Source: CAIXSC01 sp046349915 (GTDB taxonomy: Bacteria; Planctomycetota; Planctomycetia; Pirellulales; Pirellulaceae). From it: a DNA stretch of 64,000 bases. The translations under genes and the position numbers were made by a program. The DNA is taken from the NCBI GenBank assembly GCA_046349915.1, contig JAXMBL010000003.1, forward strand, positions 2,368,569 to 2,432,568, in the 5' to 3' direction. Every line of letters starts with the position of its first letter. Positions within the stretch are counted from its first letter, which is position 1. The notes beneath the pieces are model-generated. The model was not told where the DNA came from. It did not search any database and saw only the letters and a program-made list of their open reading frames with translations. Positions 33,714 to 43,000 of this stretch are shown one piece after another.

Positions 33714-36700
33714 ATGTCCCTTTTCCATCGTTGGTTGGCTGGAGTTCACGCGTTTCGTCATCGTTGGTCACGACGCGATCGGGCGAAGGCTCGGGCCGCC
33801 TCTCAGCTTTCTCGCCGTCGCAGCATGCTCGCGTCGCGATTGCCAACCTTCGAACGGTGCGAAAACCGGGACCTTATGGCGGGCATGACCATCGGCATGA
33901 ACCTCGAGAACATTGTCGATTGGTCGCCTGCTTGGACCTTCACCGATGCGTTTCAAAGTTCTCGTCCCTGGATCTCGCACGACTACGAAGTGGCGACCGG
34001 GCGTACGAATTGGCAAGGCTCTCAGCCGGTCGCCGTCGACGAGGATGGCGAGGTGACATCGCTGGCCTCGTGGACGGATGGCCAAGGACGAGTCATCGAA
34101 CAACGAGTCGGCACTGTGATGTTCCGCGACCTGAACGGAGCTTATCCCGCGGGAGTCTACCGCGCCGAGTGGGATGGGACGGGCACGGTCAATTTCGGCT
34201 TTGATGCCCTGGTCATCGAGCGGGGGGTGACTGAGGAAGGACGGCAGTTTGCCAACCTCAACGTCGTCCCCAGTCAGGCAGGTATCTATCTCAGGATCGA
34301 CGCTACCGATCCCGCCGATCCCGTGCGCGACATTCATGTGTGGTTGCCCGATTATCAGGGACAATCGTTCGCCGGGCAGCGTTGGACTCCTGGCGCGGAC
34401 TTTTCTCCCTTTCATCCCCTCTTCAAAGAACGACTCGATGATTTTGGCATCTTGCGCTTCATGCAAGCACAAGAGACGAATACCTCGGATATTGAATCTT
34501 GGGGGGACCGCCGAGATGCACTCGATGTCCGACAGAGTTCCGGCAACAGTGGTGCGTTAGTCAACGGGATGGCTGTCGAATACATGGTCCAACTGGCGAA
34601 TGAACTGGACGCCGATCCCTGGTTCAACATGCCGCATGGTGCGGACGATGAGTTTGTTCAGAATTTCGCCACCTACGTCCGTGACCATCTGGAGCCGGAA
34701 CTGACAGCGTACGTTGAGTGGTCGAACGAGGTCTGGAATACCGCGCCCGGATATGAAGCCCATTCGTGGTTGACTGAGCAGACGGGGCTACTCGAGAACT
34801 CCGGCCTCACTCGATGGCAAGTCGCGGGCCAGGAGGCTGCTCGGGATCTCAATCTGTGGAGCGAAGTCTTCGTGGGGCAAGAAAGTCGATTGGTGCGGGT
34901 CGCTGGCGGATTTGCCTCGAATCCGTGGGTGACCGAGCGCGTGGTCGAGAACATGGGCGGTGCGTTCGATGCAATCGCTATCGCGCCATACTTCGGTCCG
35001 ACTCCCGCCCAACGAGCGACCTACTCGGCCGCGACTACCGTGGACCAAGTCCTGGCGGATTTGAGCGACAACATCTACGGTTCGACCGCTCTGACTCTGG
35101 CTCATCAACGGATCGCCGACGAGTATAGCGCCACGCTGCGAAGAGACATCAAGTTGTTGGCCTACGAGGGAGGGCAACATTTGAATGCGTTGGGTGCGCC
35201 TTACCAAGCCGTGTTCTATGCCGCTAGCCAAGATCCACGCATGGCCGATTTAACTCGCGACTACTTGCGGCAGCAGAACGCCGCTGGCCTCGACGCTTAT
35301 GTCCATTATCGTTACACGCAGCGAGATACGGCTAGTCCGTTTGGCAATTTTGGCGTGCTCACTCGGCAGGATGAATCGCTCGCCGATGCCCCCGTATACG
35401 AAGTTCTCTTGGAGGCCGCGACCGGTGAATTGTTCACTCAGGGACAGAATCTGGTGACTGTCTCGCCCGCGGATGCTCGCGGTTCAGAAATCGGCCAGGA
35501 TTTAGCATTCTTCCGGTTCACTCGCGGCGGCGACCTCAGCCAGCCCTTGCTGGTGCGTTACGCCATCGGTGGATCGGCGACGCCAGGTGTGGATTACACA
35601 CAACTGCCCGGCACGGTTTGGTTCCCCGCGGGACAGAACACGGCTTATGTCGCTGTCCGCCCCATCGATGATCCGACGCTCGAAGGAGACGAGTCGGTGA
35701 CGGTCACGCTGCTCGGAGGCGCCGCTTATCAATTAGTGGGTGGCTCGACGGCCAGCGCTTCGGTGGGAATCGTGAGCGATGATCGTTTCGCCTTCGCTCC
35801 GACCGTCAGCGTTGTGGCCACTGATCCAATCGCCATGGAAAGCGGCCAAGATCCCGGCGTCTTCACGTTCACTCGCTCGCAAGGCGACCTCAATCGGCCG
35901 CTCACCGTCTGGTTCCAGATCGGCCAACAAACGGCCGGCGCCGACGACATCGCTCCCTTTCCTCGCCGAGTCGACTTTGCGCCGGGGCAAACGGCGGTTC
36001 GCGTGACCGTTACCCCCCAAGACGATGCCGTGGTTGAAAACCGCGAGTCTGTGACACTCGTTATCAACAACGATAATCCGAACTATCGACTCGGCGAACG
36101 CTCCGCCACCGTTCGGATTCTGGATAACGATGGTGCGACGCCACATGTCTTGCCAGTCCTGATCGTGATTTCGAACAACGACTTCTACTACCAAGAGTAT
36201 GCCGATCCGCGAGTGGAACTTGAAGCGGCGGGGATTCCAGTGGTTGTCGCGGCGGGCCGACGCGAACTCTCGACTCCCCATCAGGTTTCCGGCCAAGGAG
36301 CGGATGGTGGTCGAGTGATGCCGGATATCTCGCTCGACGATGTCGTTTCGTCCAACTACTCCGCCATCTTGTTTGTCGGCGGATGGGGAGCGAGCCAGTA
36401 CCAGTATGCGTTTGAGGGAACCTACTTCAACCCGATTTACAATTCGACCAACGCGATTCGCGCACGCGTCAATCAACTAGTCAACGAATTCGAGTCACAG
36501 GACAAATACGTGACGGCGATTTGCCATGGAGTGAGCATCCTGGCATGGGCCCGAGTCGACGGTGTTAGCCCCGTAGCCGGCAAGCAGGTATCAACGGCCC
36601 ATTTCAACTCGCCCGCGAGCACCAATCCCTTGGCACGACTCTATCGCTGGCACTCCGAGGTCAATGGCGCTACGGTCTACACGGGCGGAGCGGTCGGAGA

Positions 36701-36818
36701 TCCCACCACACGCGTCGACGATGTGATTGTCGACGGCCGAATTGTCACCGCCGAGAATTTCGATTCCGCGCGACTCTTCGGTCGCACCATCGCCGGTCTC
36801 CTCCAAAGCGGTGGCTAA
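33714..36818 (+). CDS. Secreted multidomain protein: GH-A-like barrel, two Calx-beta domains, DJ-1/PfpI domain
   Basis: 1034 residues. The Arg-rich N-terminus ends in LPTFERCENRDLMAG, the planctomycete export motif. Residues about 60-580 look like a clan GH-A glycosidase: YVEWSNEVWN (acid/base Glu about 339) and LLAYEGGQH (nucleophile Glu about 485). Two Calx-beta repeats follow (about 590-690 and 700-810), each with FTRGGDLSQPL/FTRSQGDLNRPL and a terminal DD or DN. The C-terminal DJ-1/PfpI domain (about 815-1030) starts LPVLIVISNNDFYYQEYADP and has TAICHGVSIL (Cys about 937). It shares the YY and elbow motifs with the upstream kinase's DJ-1 domain. Substrate unknown; probably polysaccharide. 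Confidence 0.87.
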   Translation: MSLFHRWLAGVHAFRHRWSRRDRAKARAASQLSRRRSMLASRLPTFERCENRDLMAGMTIGMNLENIVDWSPAWTFTDAFQSSRPWISHDYEVATGRTNWQGSQPVAVDEDGEVTSLASWTDGQGRVIEQRVGTVMFRDLNGAYPAGVYRAEWDGTGTVNFGFDALVIERGVTEEGRQFANLNVVPSQAGIYLRIDATDPADPVRDIHVWLPDYQGQSFAGQRWTPGADFSPFHPLFKERLDDFGILRFMQAQETNTSDIESWGDRRDALDVRQSSGNSGALVNGMAVEYMVQLANELDADPWFNMPHGADDEFVQNFATYVRDHLEPELTAYVEWSNEVWNTAPGYEAHSWLTEQTGLLENSGLTRWQVAGQEAARDLNLWSEVFVGQESRLVRVAGGFASNPWVTERVVENMGGAFDAIAIAPYFGPTPAQRATYSAATTVDQVLADLSDNIYGSTALTLAHQRIADEYSATLRRDIKLLAYEGGQHLNALGAPYQAVFYAASQDPRMADLTRDYLRQQNAAGLDAYVHYRYTQRDTASPFGNFGVLTRQDESLADAPVYEVLLEAATGELFTQGQNLVTVSPADARGSEIGQDLAFFRFTRGGDLSQPLLVRYAIGGSATPGVDYTQLPGTVWFPAGQNTAYVAVRPIDDPTLEGDESVTVTLLGGAAYQLVGGSTASASVGIVSDDRFAFAPTVSVVATDPIAMESGQDPGVFTFTRSQGDLNRPLTVWFQIGQQTAGADDIAPFPRRVDFAPGQTAVRVTVTPQDDAVVENRESVTLVINNDNPNYRLGERSATVRILDNDGATPHVLPVLIVISNNDFYYQEYADPRVELEAAGIPVVVAAGRRELSTPHQVSGQGADGGRVMPDISLDDVVSSNYSAILFVGGWGASQYQYAFEGTYFNPIYNSTNAIRARVNQLVNEFESQDKYVTAICHGVSILAWARVDGVSPVAGKQVSTAHFNSPASTNPLARLYRWHSEVNGATVYTGGAVGDPTTRVDDVIVDGRIVTAENFDSARLFGRTIAGLLQSGG

Positions 36819-36850
36819 CGAGGTATATCTCGGCCACGATTTCCCTCTGT

Positions 36851-37012
36851 ACGACGGACTTCCAGTCCGTCGCTCTGTCGTATGACGGACTTCTAGTCCG
36901 TCGCTCTGCCTGCAAATCATCGCCGTGACGAACGAGGTTTGTCAAAACGTAGAGTGCCGTCGTGCAGCCCGCTCTACACGGACCGAATCGACGGACTAGA
37001 AGTCCGTCGTAC
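36851..37012. repeat. Three copies of the GACGGACTTCTAGTCCGTC palindrome
   Basis: Near-perfect hairpins at 36851-36872, 36881-36903 and 36989-37012, variously with tcc, tct or aga as loop. They lie between convergent genes and may act as bidirectional terminators; a further copy is at 39801-39823 and a degenerate cluster at 33337-33405. Confidence 0.88.
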
Positions 37013-37057
37013 GGGGCTAGCTCTCACTCCCTCGCGCATCGACCACTGAGAACAGAC

Positions 37058-37519
37058 TTACTCGGACAAGTGCTTCTTGTACGTCGTGATCGAAACCTGA
37101 TAAGTCTTGATCCATTCCTTGACGTTCTTTTCCGTCACGCCGCCCGTGATTTCAATGTCAGCCTCCAGCACGGGGTCATTGTCCTTGTCGAGATAAGCTC
37201 GCGAGAATCGCTTGGTCTTGTTCCATTCGTTGATCCGCGAGAGCGAGATCTTGGCGCCGGAGAAACCGGCATATAACTGCATCGTCTCTTCCTTGTTGAA
37301 GATCAAGATCTTCAACCCTTCGTACTCGAAGCGGTACGTATTGTTGTCCACTTCGGTGACATCCTTCAGACCCAACTCTTGCATGATGCGTTCGATTTTG
37401 CCCGCCGTCATCTTTTCGATCACGTCACCGTCGGCCGCGGTTGCGGGCGATGACCCAGCGAACCCCAACCACGCGACCGCCAACGCCACCAGAATCCCGT
37501 TCGAAATCCCTCGCAACAC
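37058..37519 (-). CDS. Secreted YbjN-domain protein
   Basis: 153 residues from ATG 37519. A Sec signal peptide (GILVALAVAWLGFAGSSPATAA, shown here in part) is followed by a YbjN-like domain: KIERIMQELGLKDVTEVDNN, YEGLKILIFNKEETMQLYAG, SLSRINEWNKTKRFSRAY and DIEITGGVTEKNVKEWI. The domain is of the YbjN/type III chaperone-like fold; function of secreted versions is unknown. Confidence 0.82.
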   Translation of the reverse strand: MLRGISNGILVALAVAWLGFAGSSPATAADGDVIEKMTAGKIERIMQELGLKDVTEVDNNTYRFEYEGLKILIFNKEETMQLYAGFSGAKISLSRINEWNKTKRFSRAYLDKDNDPVLEADIEITGGVTEKNVKEWIKTYQVSITTYKKHLSE

Positions 37520-37656
37520 GGTTGCTTCTCCTTTGCATCAAGTGCGCCATGGGGCAATTGGGTCGACTCGATTGAGCTGGCCGAAATGCCGGGGAGACGA
37601 CATCGTCTCCGAATGGAGGGAGTTTAGTGGGCCGGTCGGTGGCGAGTCAACTTGAT

Positions 37657-38727
37657 CTAGTTCCAGCGGAACAGTCGAAGAGCGATCCCGAACGAGAGAG
37701 TCGCCCAGAGAGTGAGCCCCACGATCGGGACGATCTGGGTTGAAACGGCCGCCCCGTCAATCATGATCGCCCGTAAGGCATCGATAACCAGGGTCAAAGG
37801 GAGGGCCTTAATCAGCGGCTGAGCGACCTCGGGAAAGCGGTCCGACGAGAAGAAAATGCCCGACAACACCCACATGGGGAGCATCACTAGGTTCATCAAC
37901 CCCGAAACCGACTCCAACGTCTTCGCCCGACTGGCCACCAAAAGGCCAATTCCCGCAAAAGCAATCGCTCCCAGGAGAATCAGGCCCAAGACGGCGAGTA
38001 AACTCCCGTGAGTTTTCACTCCAAACGCCAACCGCGAAAAAACCAATAGCACCAAGACTTCCGGGAGCAAGAACAGCAGCCGACTGGCCATGATTGCCGC
38101 CAGAAAATGCGACCTTTTCATGGGTGTTGCCAGGAATCGCTTGAGCAGCCGGCGAATCCGCATGTCCACAATGACATAGCCGACACCCCACAAACCGCCC
38201 CCCATCAAGCTCATGCCCAGCAACCCGGGAACCAAAAAGTCGATGTAGCGTCCCCCCGGCTCCTCAAACGCCAGATCGCGAACTGGAACGGGATCACGCC
38301 GACCGGCCGCTCGCTGTAAAGCATCGTCCACGGCCGCCCGAGCGACTTGGCTCTCTTTACGCGTAAAATCGAATTGGTACTCGAATTCGCCCGACGAGCC
38401 GATGCGTACCAGCAGGTCGGTCTTGCCGGCTCGCAAACGACCGCGACCTTCCGCGTCGTCGCTGACTCGAGTTGCAAAACGGGTGGACGCTGCGAGCGCT
38501 TCGACGGTCTTATTCACCGCCTCCCCTGCCCCAATCACGTCAACTGTGAATTTCTCGGCAGGCTGATTCCGGAAGGCGATGCCCAGAGCGGTGGCCATCA
38601 GCAAAGGAAAACCGTAAACCCAGAAAACGGCTTCCGGTTCTCGGTAAAACTCGCGCAGCCTCGCCAACACCAATTGCACCAGGGCCGAGTGCTTCCAGCT
38701 TTGTCCCCAGGTTGACTGCTCACTCAC
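37657..38727 (-). CDS. ABC-2 type transporter permease
   Basis: 356 residues from GTG 38727, whose first bases overlap the ATPase stop as GTGA. One N-terminal membrane helix (FWVYGFPLLMATALGIAF), an extracytoplasmic domain (about 55-160), then five helices including LLGMSLMGGGLWGVGYVIVD and LMNLVMLPMWVLSGIFFSS, the ABC-2 signature. With the ATPase it forms an exporter of unknown substrate. Confidence 0.9.
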   Translation of the reverse strand: MSEQSTWGQSWKHSALVQLVLARLREFYREPEAVFWVYGFPLLMATALGIAFRNQPAEKFTVDVIGAGEAVNKTVEALAASTRFATRVSDDAEGRGRLRAGKTDLLVRIGSSGEFEYQFDFTRKESQVARAAVDDALQRAAGRRDPVPVRDLAFEEPGGRYIDFLVPGLLGMSLMGGGLWGVGYVIVDMRIRRLLKRFLATPMKRSHFLAAIMASRLLFLLPEVLVLLVFSRLAFGVKTHGSLLAVLGLILLGAIAFAGIGLLVASRAKTLESVSGLMNLVMLPMWVLSGIFFSSDRFPEVAQPLIKALPLTLVIDALRAIMIDGAAVSTQIVPIVGLTLWATLSFGIALRLFRWN

Positions 38728-39683
38728 CGTGCCGCCTCCCCCTCGCTGTCACTCAAAGATCGGCCAGCAACCTTGACGAATACATCTTCCAAGCTGGCGT
38801 GGCGAGTAGTAAGACCAGACAGCTCGCAGTACATTTCTGGCAGTGAATTCAATAACGCGGGAATCGCAACATGGGGTTCAGTCACCGAGAGAGTGATCCG
38901 TTCTCCCTCGTCGCGAACATGCCGCACCGCCGGGAGAGATTCCAACCTAGCCAGATCCGGTCGTGCTCCAGCTTGCGCGGCTTGCCACTGAAACTCAATC
39001 ACATGATCGCCTCCCAACGAAGCGATCAACTCGCGCGGAGTCCCGATCGCCATCACGCGACCACGATCCACGATCGCCACGCGATCACAAAGTCGTTCCG
39101 CTTCCTCCAGGTAGTGAGTGGTCAAGAGTACGGTGCGTTGAGTTTCCCGAAAACCCTGGATCACTCCCCAGAGCTCGCGGCGCGATTGCGGATCGAGTCC
39201 TGTCGTGGGCTCATCCAGGAACAACAACTCGGGATCGCCGACCAAAGCGCACGCGACGGCGAGTCGTTGCTTTTGACCTCCTGAGAGTCCGCTGACTCGT
39301 GAATGCGCCTTTTCGCCGAGGGACAGTTGAGCAATCACATCGTCCGGCGCGGGACCTTGGCGGTAAAAGCTCCGAAACAATACCAGCGTCTCGCGTAGCG
39401 TGAGCTTTTCCGAAAGACGAGTTTCTTGGAGGGAGATGCCAATCCGCTGGCGAATCTCCTCATCGTCTTTCCCCCATTGCCTGCCCAGAACTTCGACCTC
39501 GCCGCTGGTCGCTGTCAACAACCCTTCCAAAATCTCAATGGTGGTTGTCTTGCCCGCGCCATTTGGGCCGAGCAATCCGAAGCACTCGCCCCGTTCGACC
39601 GTCAAGTCGATCCCCCGAACCGCCTCAACGGGCGGTTTCGCTGGGTAAGTCTTTGTCAGTTGACGACAAACGATGGCTGGCAT
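38724..39683 (-). CDS. ABC transporter ATP-binding protein
   Basis: 319 residues from ATG 39683 (MPAIVCRQLTKTYP). Walker A GPNGAGKTTT, signature SGLSGGQKQRLA, Walker B LLFLDEPTTGLDP and H-loop TTHYLEEAERL. The C-terminal extension (about 225-319) resembles the DrrA/CcmA regulatory tail. The upstream extension to 39743 is not supported. Confidence 0.94.
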   Translation of the reverse strand: MPAIVCRQLTKTYPAKPPVEAVRGIDLTVERGECFGLLGPNGAGKTTTIEILEGLLTATSGEVEVLGRQWGKDDEEIRQRIGISLQETRLSEKLTLRETLVLFRSFYRQGPAPDDVIAQLSLGEKAHSRVSGLSGGQKQRLAVACALVGDPELLFLDEPTTGLDPQSRRELWGVIQGFRETQRTVLLTTHYLEEAERLCDRVAIVDRGRVMAIGTPRELIASLGGDHVIEFQWQAAQAGARPDLARLESLPAVRHVRDEGERITLSVTEPHVAIPALLNSLPEMYCELSGLTTRHASLEDVFVKVAGRSLSDSEGEAAR

Positions 39684-40022
39684 GGAGCGAGTAAACCGAG
39701 CGAAAACAGGTAAACGATCCGATCTGTGGAGTAGGTTTTCCACCTGCCCAGTTGTAGCCGATCACGAAAAACTCGCAACAGGCGCCAAGCAGCAATAAAG
39801 TACGACGGACTTCCAGTCCGTCGGTTTAGGCCTCAATGAATGGGCTCGCCACCTCAATGTACGCTTCGGCAGTACTTGCTCTCCATTGCGAAAATGGCCA
39901 ATTGAAAAAGCTTCGCGACAGGAAATTACCTATCGCGAAGCATGAATCACTTTTGATAAGAGCCGATTCCGAGGCTAATTGGCATTCTCGGTGAAATCGA
40001 CTGCAGTCCCAGCGTTGGGTCG
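39684..40022. other. Intergenic region with one CGACGGACT palindrome
   Basis: Contains the hairpin at 39801-39823 and, at 39914-39950, an inverted repeat with arms aaaaagcttcgcgacagg and cctatcgcgaagc, which could terminate the 40023-45755 gene. No coding frame is supported. Confidence 0.55.
39909..39945. terminator. Possible hairpin terminator after the giant surface protein gene
   Basis: agcttcgcgac and ctatcgcgaagc form an imperfect stem around the segment aggaaattac, about 80 bp past the giant gene's stop. In the minus-strand direction it is followed by gcttttt-like bases (aaaaagc on plus), giving a short T run. Judged by eye. Confidence 0.45.
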
Positions 40023-43000
40023 TTACGGATCGATGGAGCTAGGAACCAAAGATTCGATTAGCTCATCGATTGACGATCCCCGCTCGCCAGTGACGGAACG
40101 ATCGATTCGACTAGTCATCTCTGATTTGCCTCGGCTGCCAATCTGCGCCATGACGGCGTCGTGGAAGGACTCGCGAGGCGAACCATTCAAGATCGCTCGC
40201 GGCCGTGCGGTCGTTGGCGATGACGTCGCATTGCTGTGAACTTCGTCAACACTGCCAGCCCAAGGCGCCGACAGGCGATTGTCGAATTTTGAACCCGGTC
40301 TAATTGAATCGCTCGGTAACCGGCCAAAACTCGACGATTCGTTCACTACCCACGGGTCCACAATCCCTTGAGGATTCTTGTTGGCGGCATCGAGCAGGAA
40401 CATATCGCTAGCGGAAGGACTCCCTGAGGTCCTCTTTGCTGCATGTGCGTATCGGTAGACCGCATCGGTCAACGAGTCGACAATCCAGATGTCGTCGACA
40501 GAACGAGGATCGATGGCAATTCCCGTTGGGCGAGAGTTCGCTGCGTCGAGTTGCCAATTTCCAAGGTGCTTCCCACCTACGGTGTACTTGAACACTCGGT
40601 CAATCGTAGGAGTATCGTTGACAATCCACAGAAAACGACCATCCGTGGTAATGTCGGTTGCATCGCCGTTGGCACGATCGAGCTTGAGTTTGAGACTTGG
40701 CGAGACGCTCCCCAAAAGACGGGTGGCCGCCATGGCATAGTAGCTCACTCGATCACTGTCCGCATCGACGATCCAAATGCTTCGACCATCTGTCGCAATG
40801 CCCGTTGGACGACCATTTCCCTTCGCTTCCCACGATCCCAGCAATTGACCTGCCGAGTCGTAGACGAAAACCACGCCATTCGCGTCAAGGGTCCAGATGC
40901 GGCTGCCATCAAGGTTCGACGTGATGCCTCGTTGCGACTCATCTCGTGGGGCGAGATCACGTTGCGCTGACAGTTGGCCGGCAGCGTCGTAGTTGAACAT
41001 GGCTCGCGAACTGGCGTCGACCACATGGAACTTAACTGTCCCAACGACAGGTTGAACGATTAGCGAGACCAGCGTTGGCGTCGATGTGCTGCTGCCGTCG
41101 CTCGTCTGATAGGTGAATGAATCGACGCCTGCATACCCGGCTTGAGGCGAGTATGTGAATGAACCATCGGCGTTCAAAGTGAGGCTGCCGTGAGTAGGGC
41201 TTGTCGCTAGTTGAGCCGTTAGAGCGTCGTGGTCTACGTCGGTATCGTTGGCAAGCACGCCCTGACTCGCGGAGACAGTGAGCGTCTCGCCAGCACGCGT
41301 GCTGTATTGATCCCAGATCGCCGCCGGTGCGTCATTGACAGCCTGCACGTCGATCGACACTTGGATTACTTCCGAGTCCACCGTGCCGTCATTCGCACGA
41401 TAAGAGAACGAATCGCTGCCGGCGTAATTCGCGTTGGGCGAGTAGACGAACGAGCCATCGCTATTCAACGTGAGGCTGCCATGAGCAACATCCGTCACCA
41501 GTTGCGCGGTAAGCGTGTCGCCATCCAAATCCGTATCGTTAATGAGCACTCCCAGGGCGCTGGAAATCGTTAGGGTGTCATCCTCAAGCACAGTGTAATG
41601 CTCGCTCGTCGCCGCCGGCGCATCGTTGACGGCCTGCACGTCGATCGACACTTGGATCACCGCCGAGTCGACCGTACCGTCGTTCGCAAGATACGAGAAC
41701 GAATCGCTGCCGGCGTAATTCGCGTTGGGCGAGTAGACGAACGAGCCATCACTATGCAAGGTGAGGCTGCCATGGGCGACATCCGTCACCAGTTGCGCCG
41801 TAAGGGTGTCTCCATCTTGATCGGTGTCGTTCGATAGGACGCCGAGGTCGGCGGCAACCGTGAGTGTTTGGTCCTCGGAGATTGCATAGGCGTCGCTGGT
41901 TACAAGAGGCGAGTGATTCGGGGTCGTCGATCCCTGATACTCGCCAAAATCAGACTCAAGTTCGATTTCACCAAGTTCGAGGTCTTCAAACTCGTATCCG
42001 TCACCAGGAATGGGCGTCCCAATCACCACGGGTATCGAGCCCAAGACGACATTCGTGCCTTGCCGTACAAACTGAAGGTCAAAGCGATGCGGACGCCCAT
42101 CGCCAATGAACTCAATGTCGAAGCCCGCAGTTTGACCAGCCGCGACGCCCAGAGCGGGTCCCGTACGATTGACGATGCGAACTCGCGGATCTGATGCGAT
42201 GACATCAATGTCCACGGCAATCTGTGTGACTGCATTCTGGATGGCGTTGACAACTCCATTCGCCACGCTGGTCGAGAAGCCGGAAGCGATTTCAAAATAC
42301 AGCGGGTCGCCAGGTGCAATCGGGTCAATCGTTCCATTATCGATCGTCGTCGCCGATTTATTGACGGCGCCCGTCAATTTGGACAGTGCTTCGAGACCTT
42401 GACGGGGATCAAGGTTGGCCTCGGAGTTAGTTCCCAATCCAATGACCAACGCTCCGAGCGCGTTGAGCGCGGTGACCGTCTGTTGCAGCCCAGCTCCGCT
42501 GTTAAAGGGAGTATCAGGACGAGACGTGCCTACTAAGTCAGAGACAGGAACGGAAACTCCTCCGGCGCCCGTCACCAACGCTTCACCCTTCGGTTGAAAG
42601 GCGAATCCAGTATCTGTGGCCAACAGCACGATGGGGAGCGAACCCGATCGGAACCCGCCGCCACCGACATTGCCTGCCGCGGGAAGCACGTTTGCGGCGA
42701 GATCGGCGCGGAACGAGGCAAAAGAAGGAACATCGCCGCTATCGCCAGGGTCTAACTGAGTGCTGCTCAAGCCAGCGGGACCGCTATCGAGCACCGAGCC
42801 GTTGTTGTTGCCATCGAAACCTGCCCCGGTGACGAGCTGGTACAACGCTTCGATATCGGTCTCTGGTTCATCTCCGCCATAACCTGGAGTCGTCCGATCC
42901 AATGCCGCTTGTATCGCGGCCTGATACCCAGGAGTGCTCGCGGCAACAATCGGTTGGTTCAAGATGAACGGTCGGCCAGAGCTGTATTCATAGGCATATC

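Noticed and set aside
33487..33888. 133-codon plus-strand frame upstream of the secreted hydrolase
   Set aside because: Overlaps the start of the well-supported 33714 gene in another phase and has no family features.
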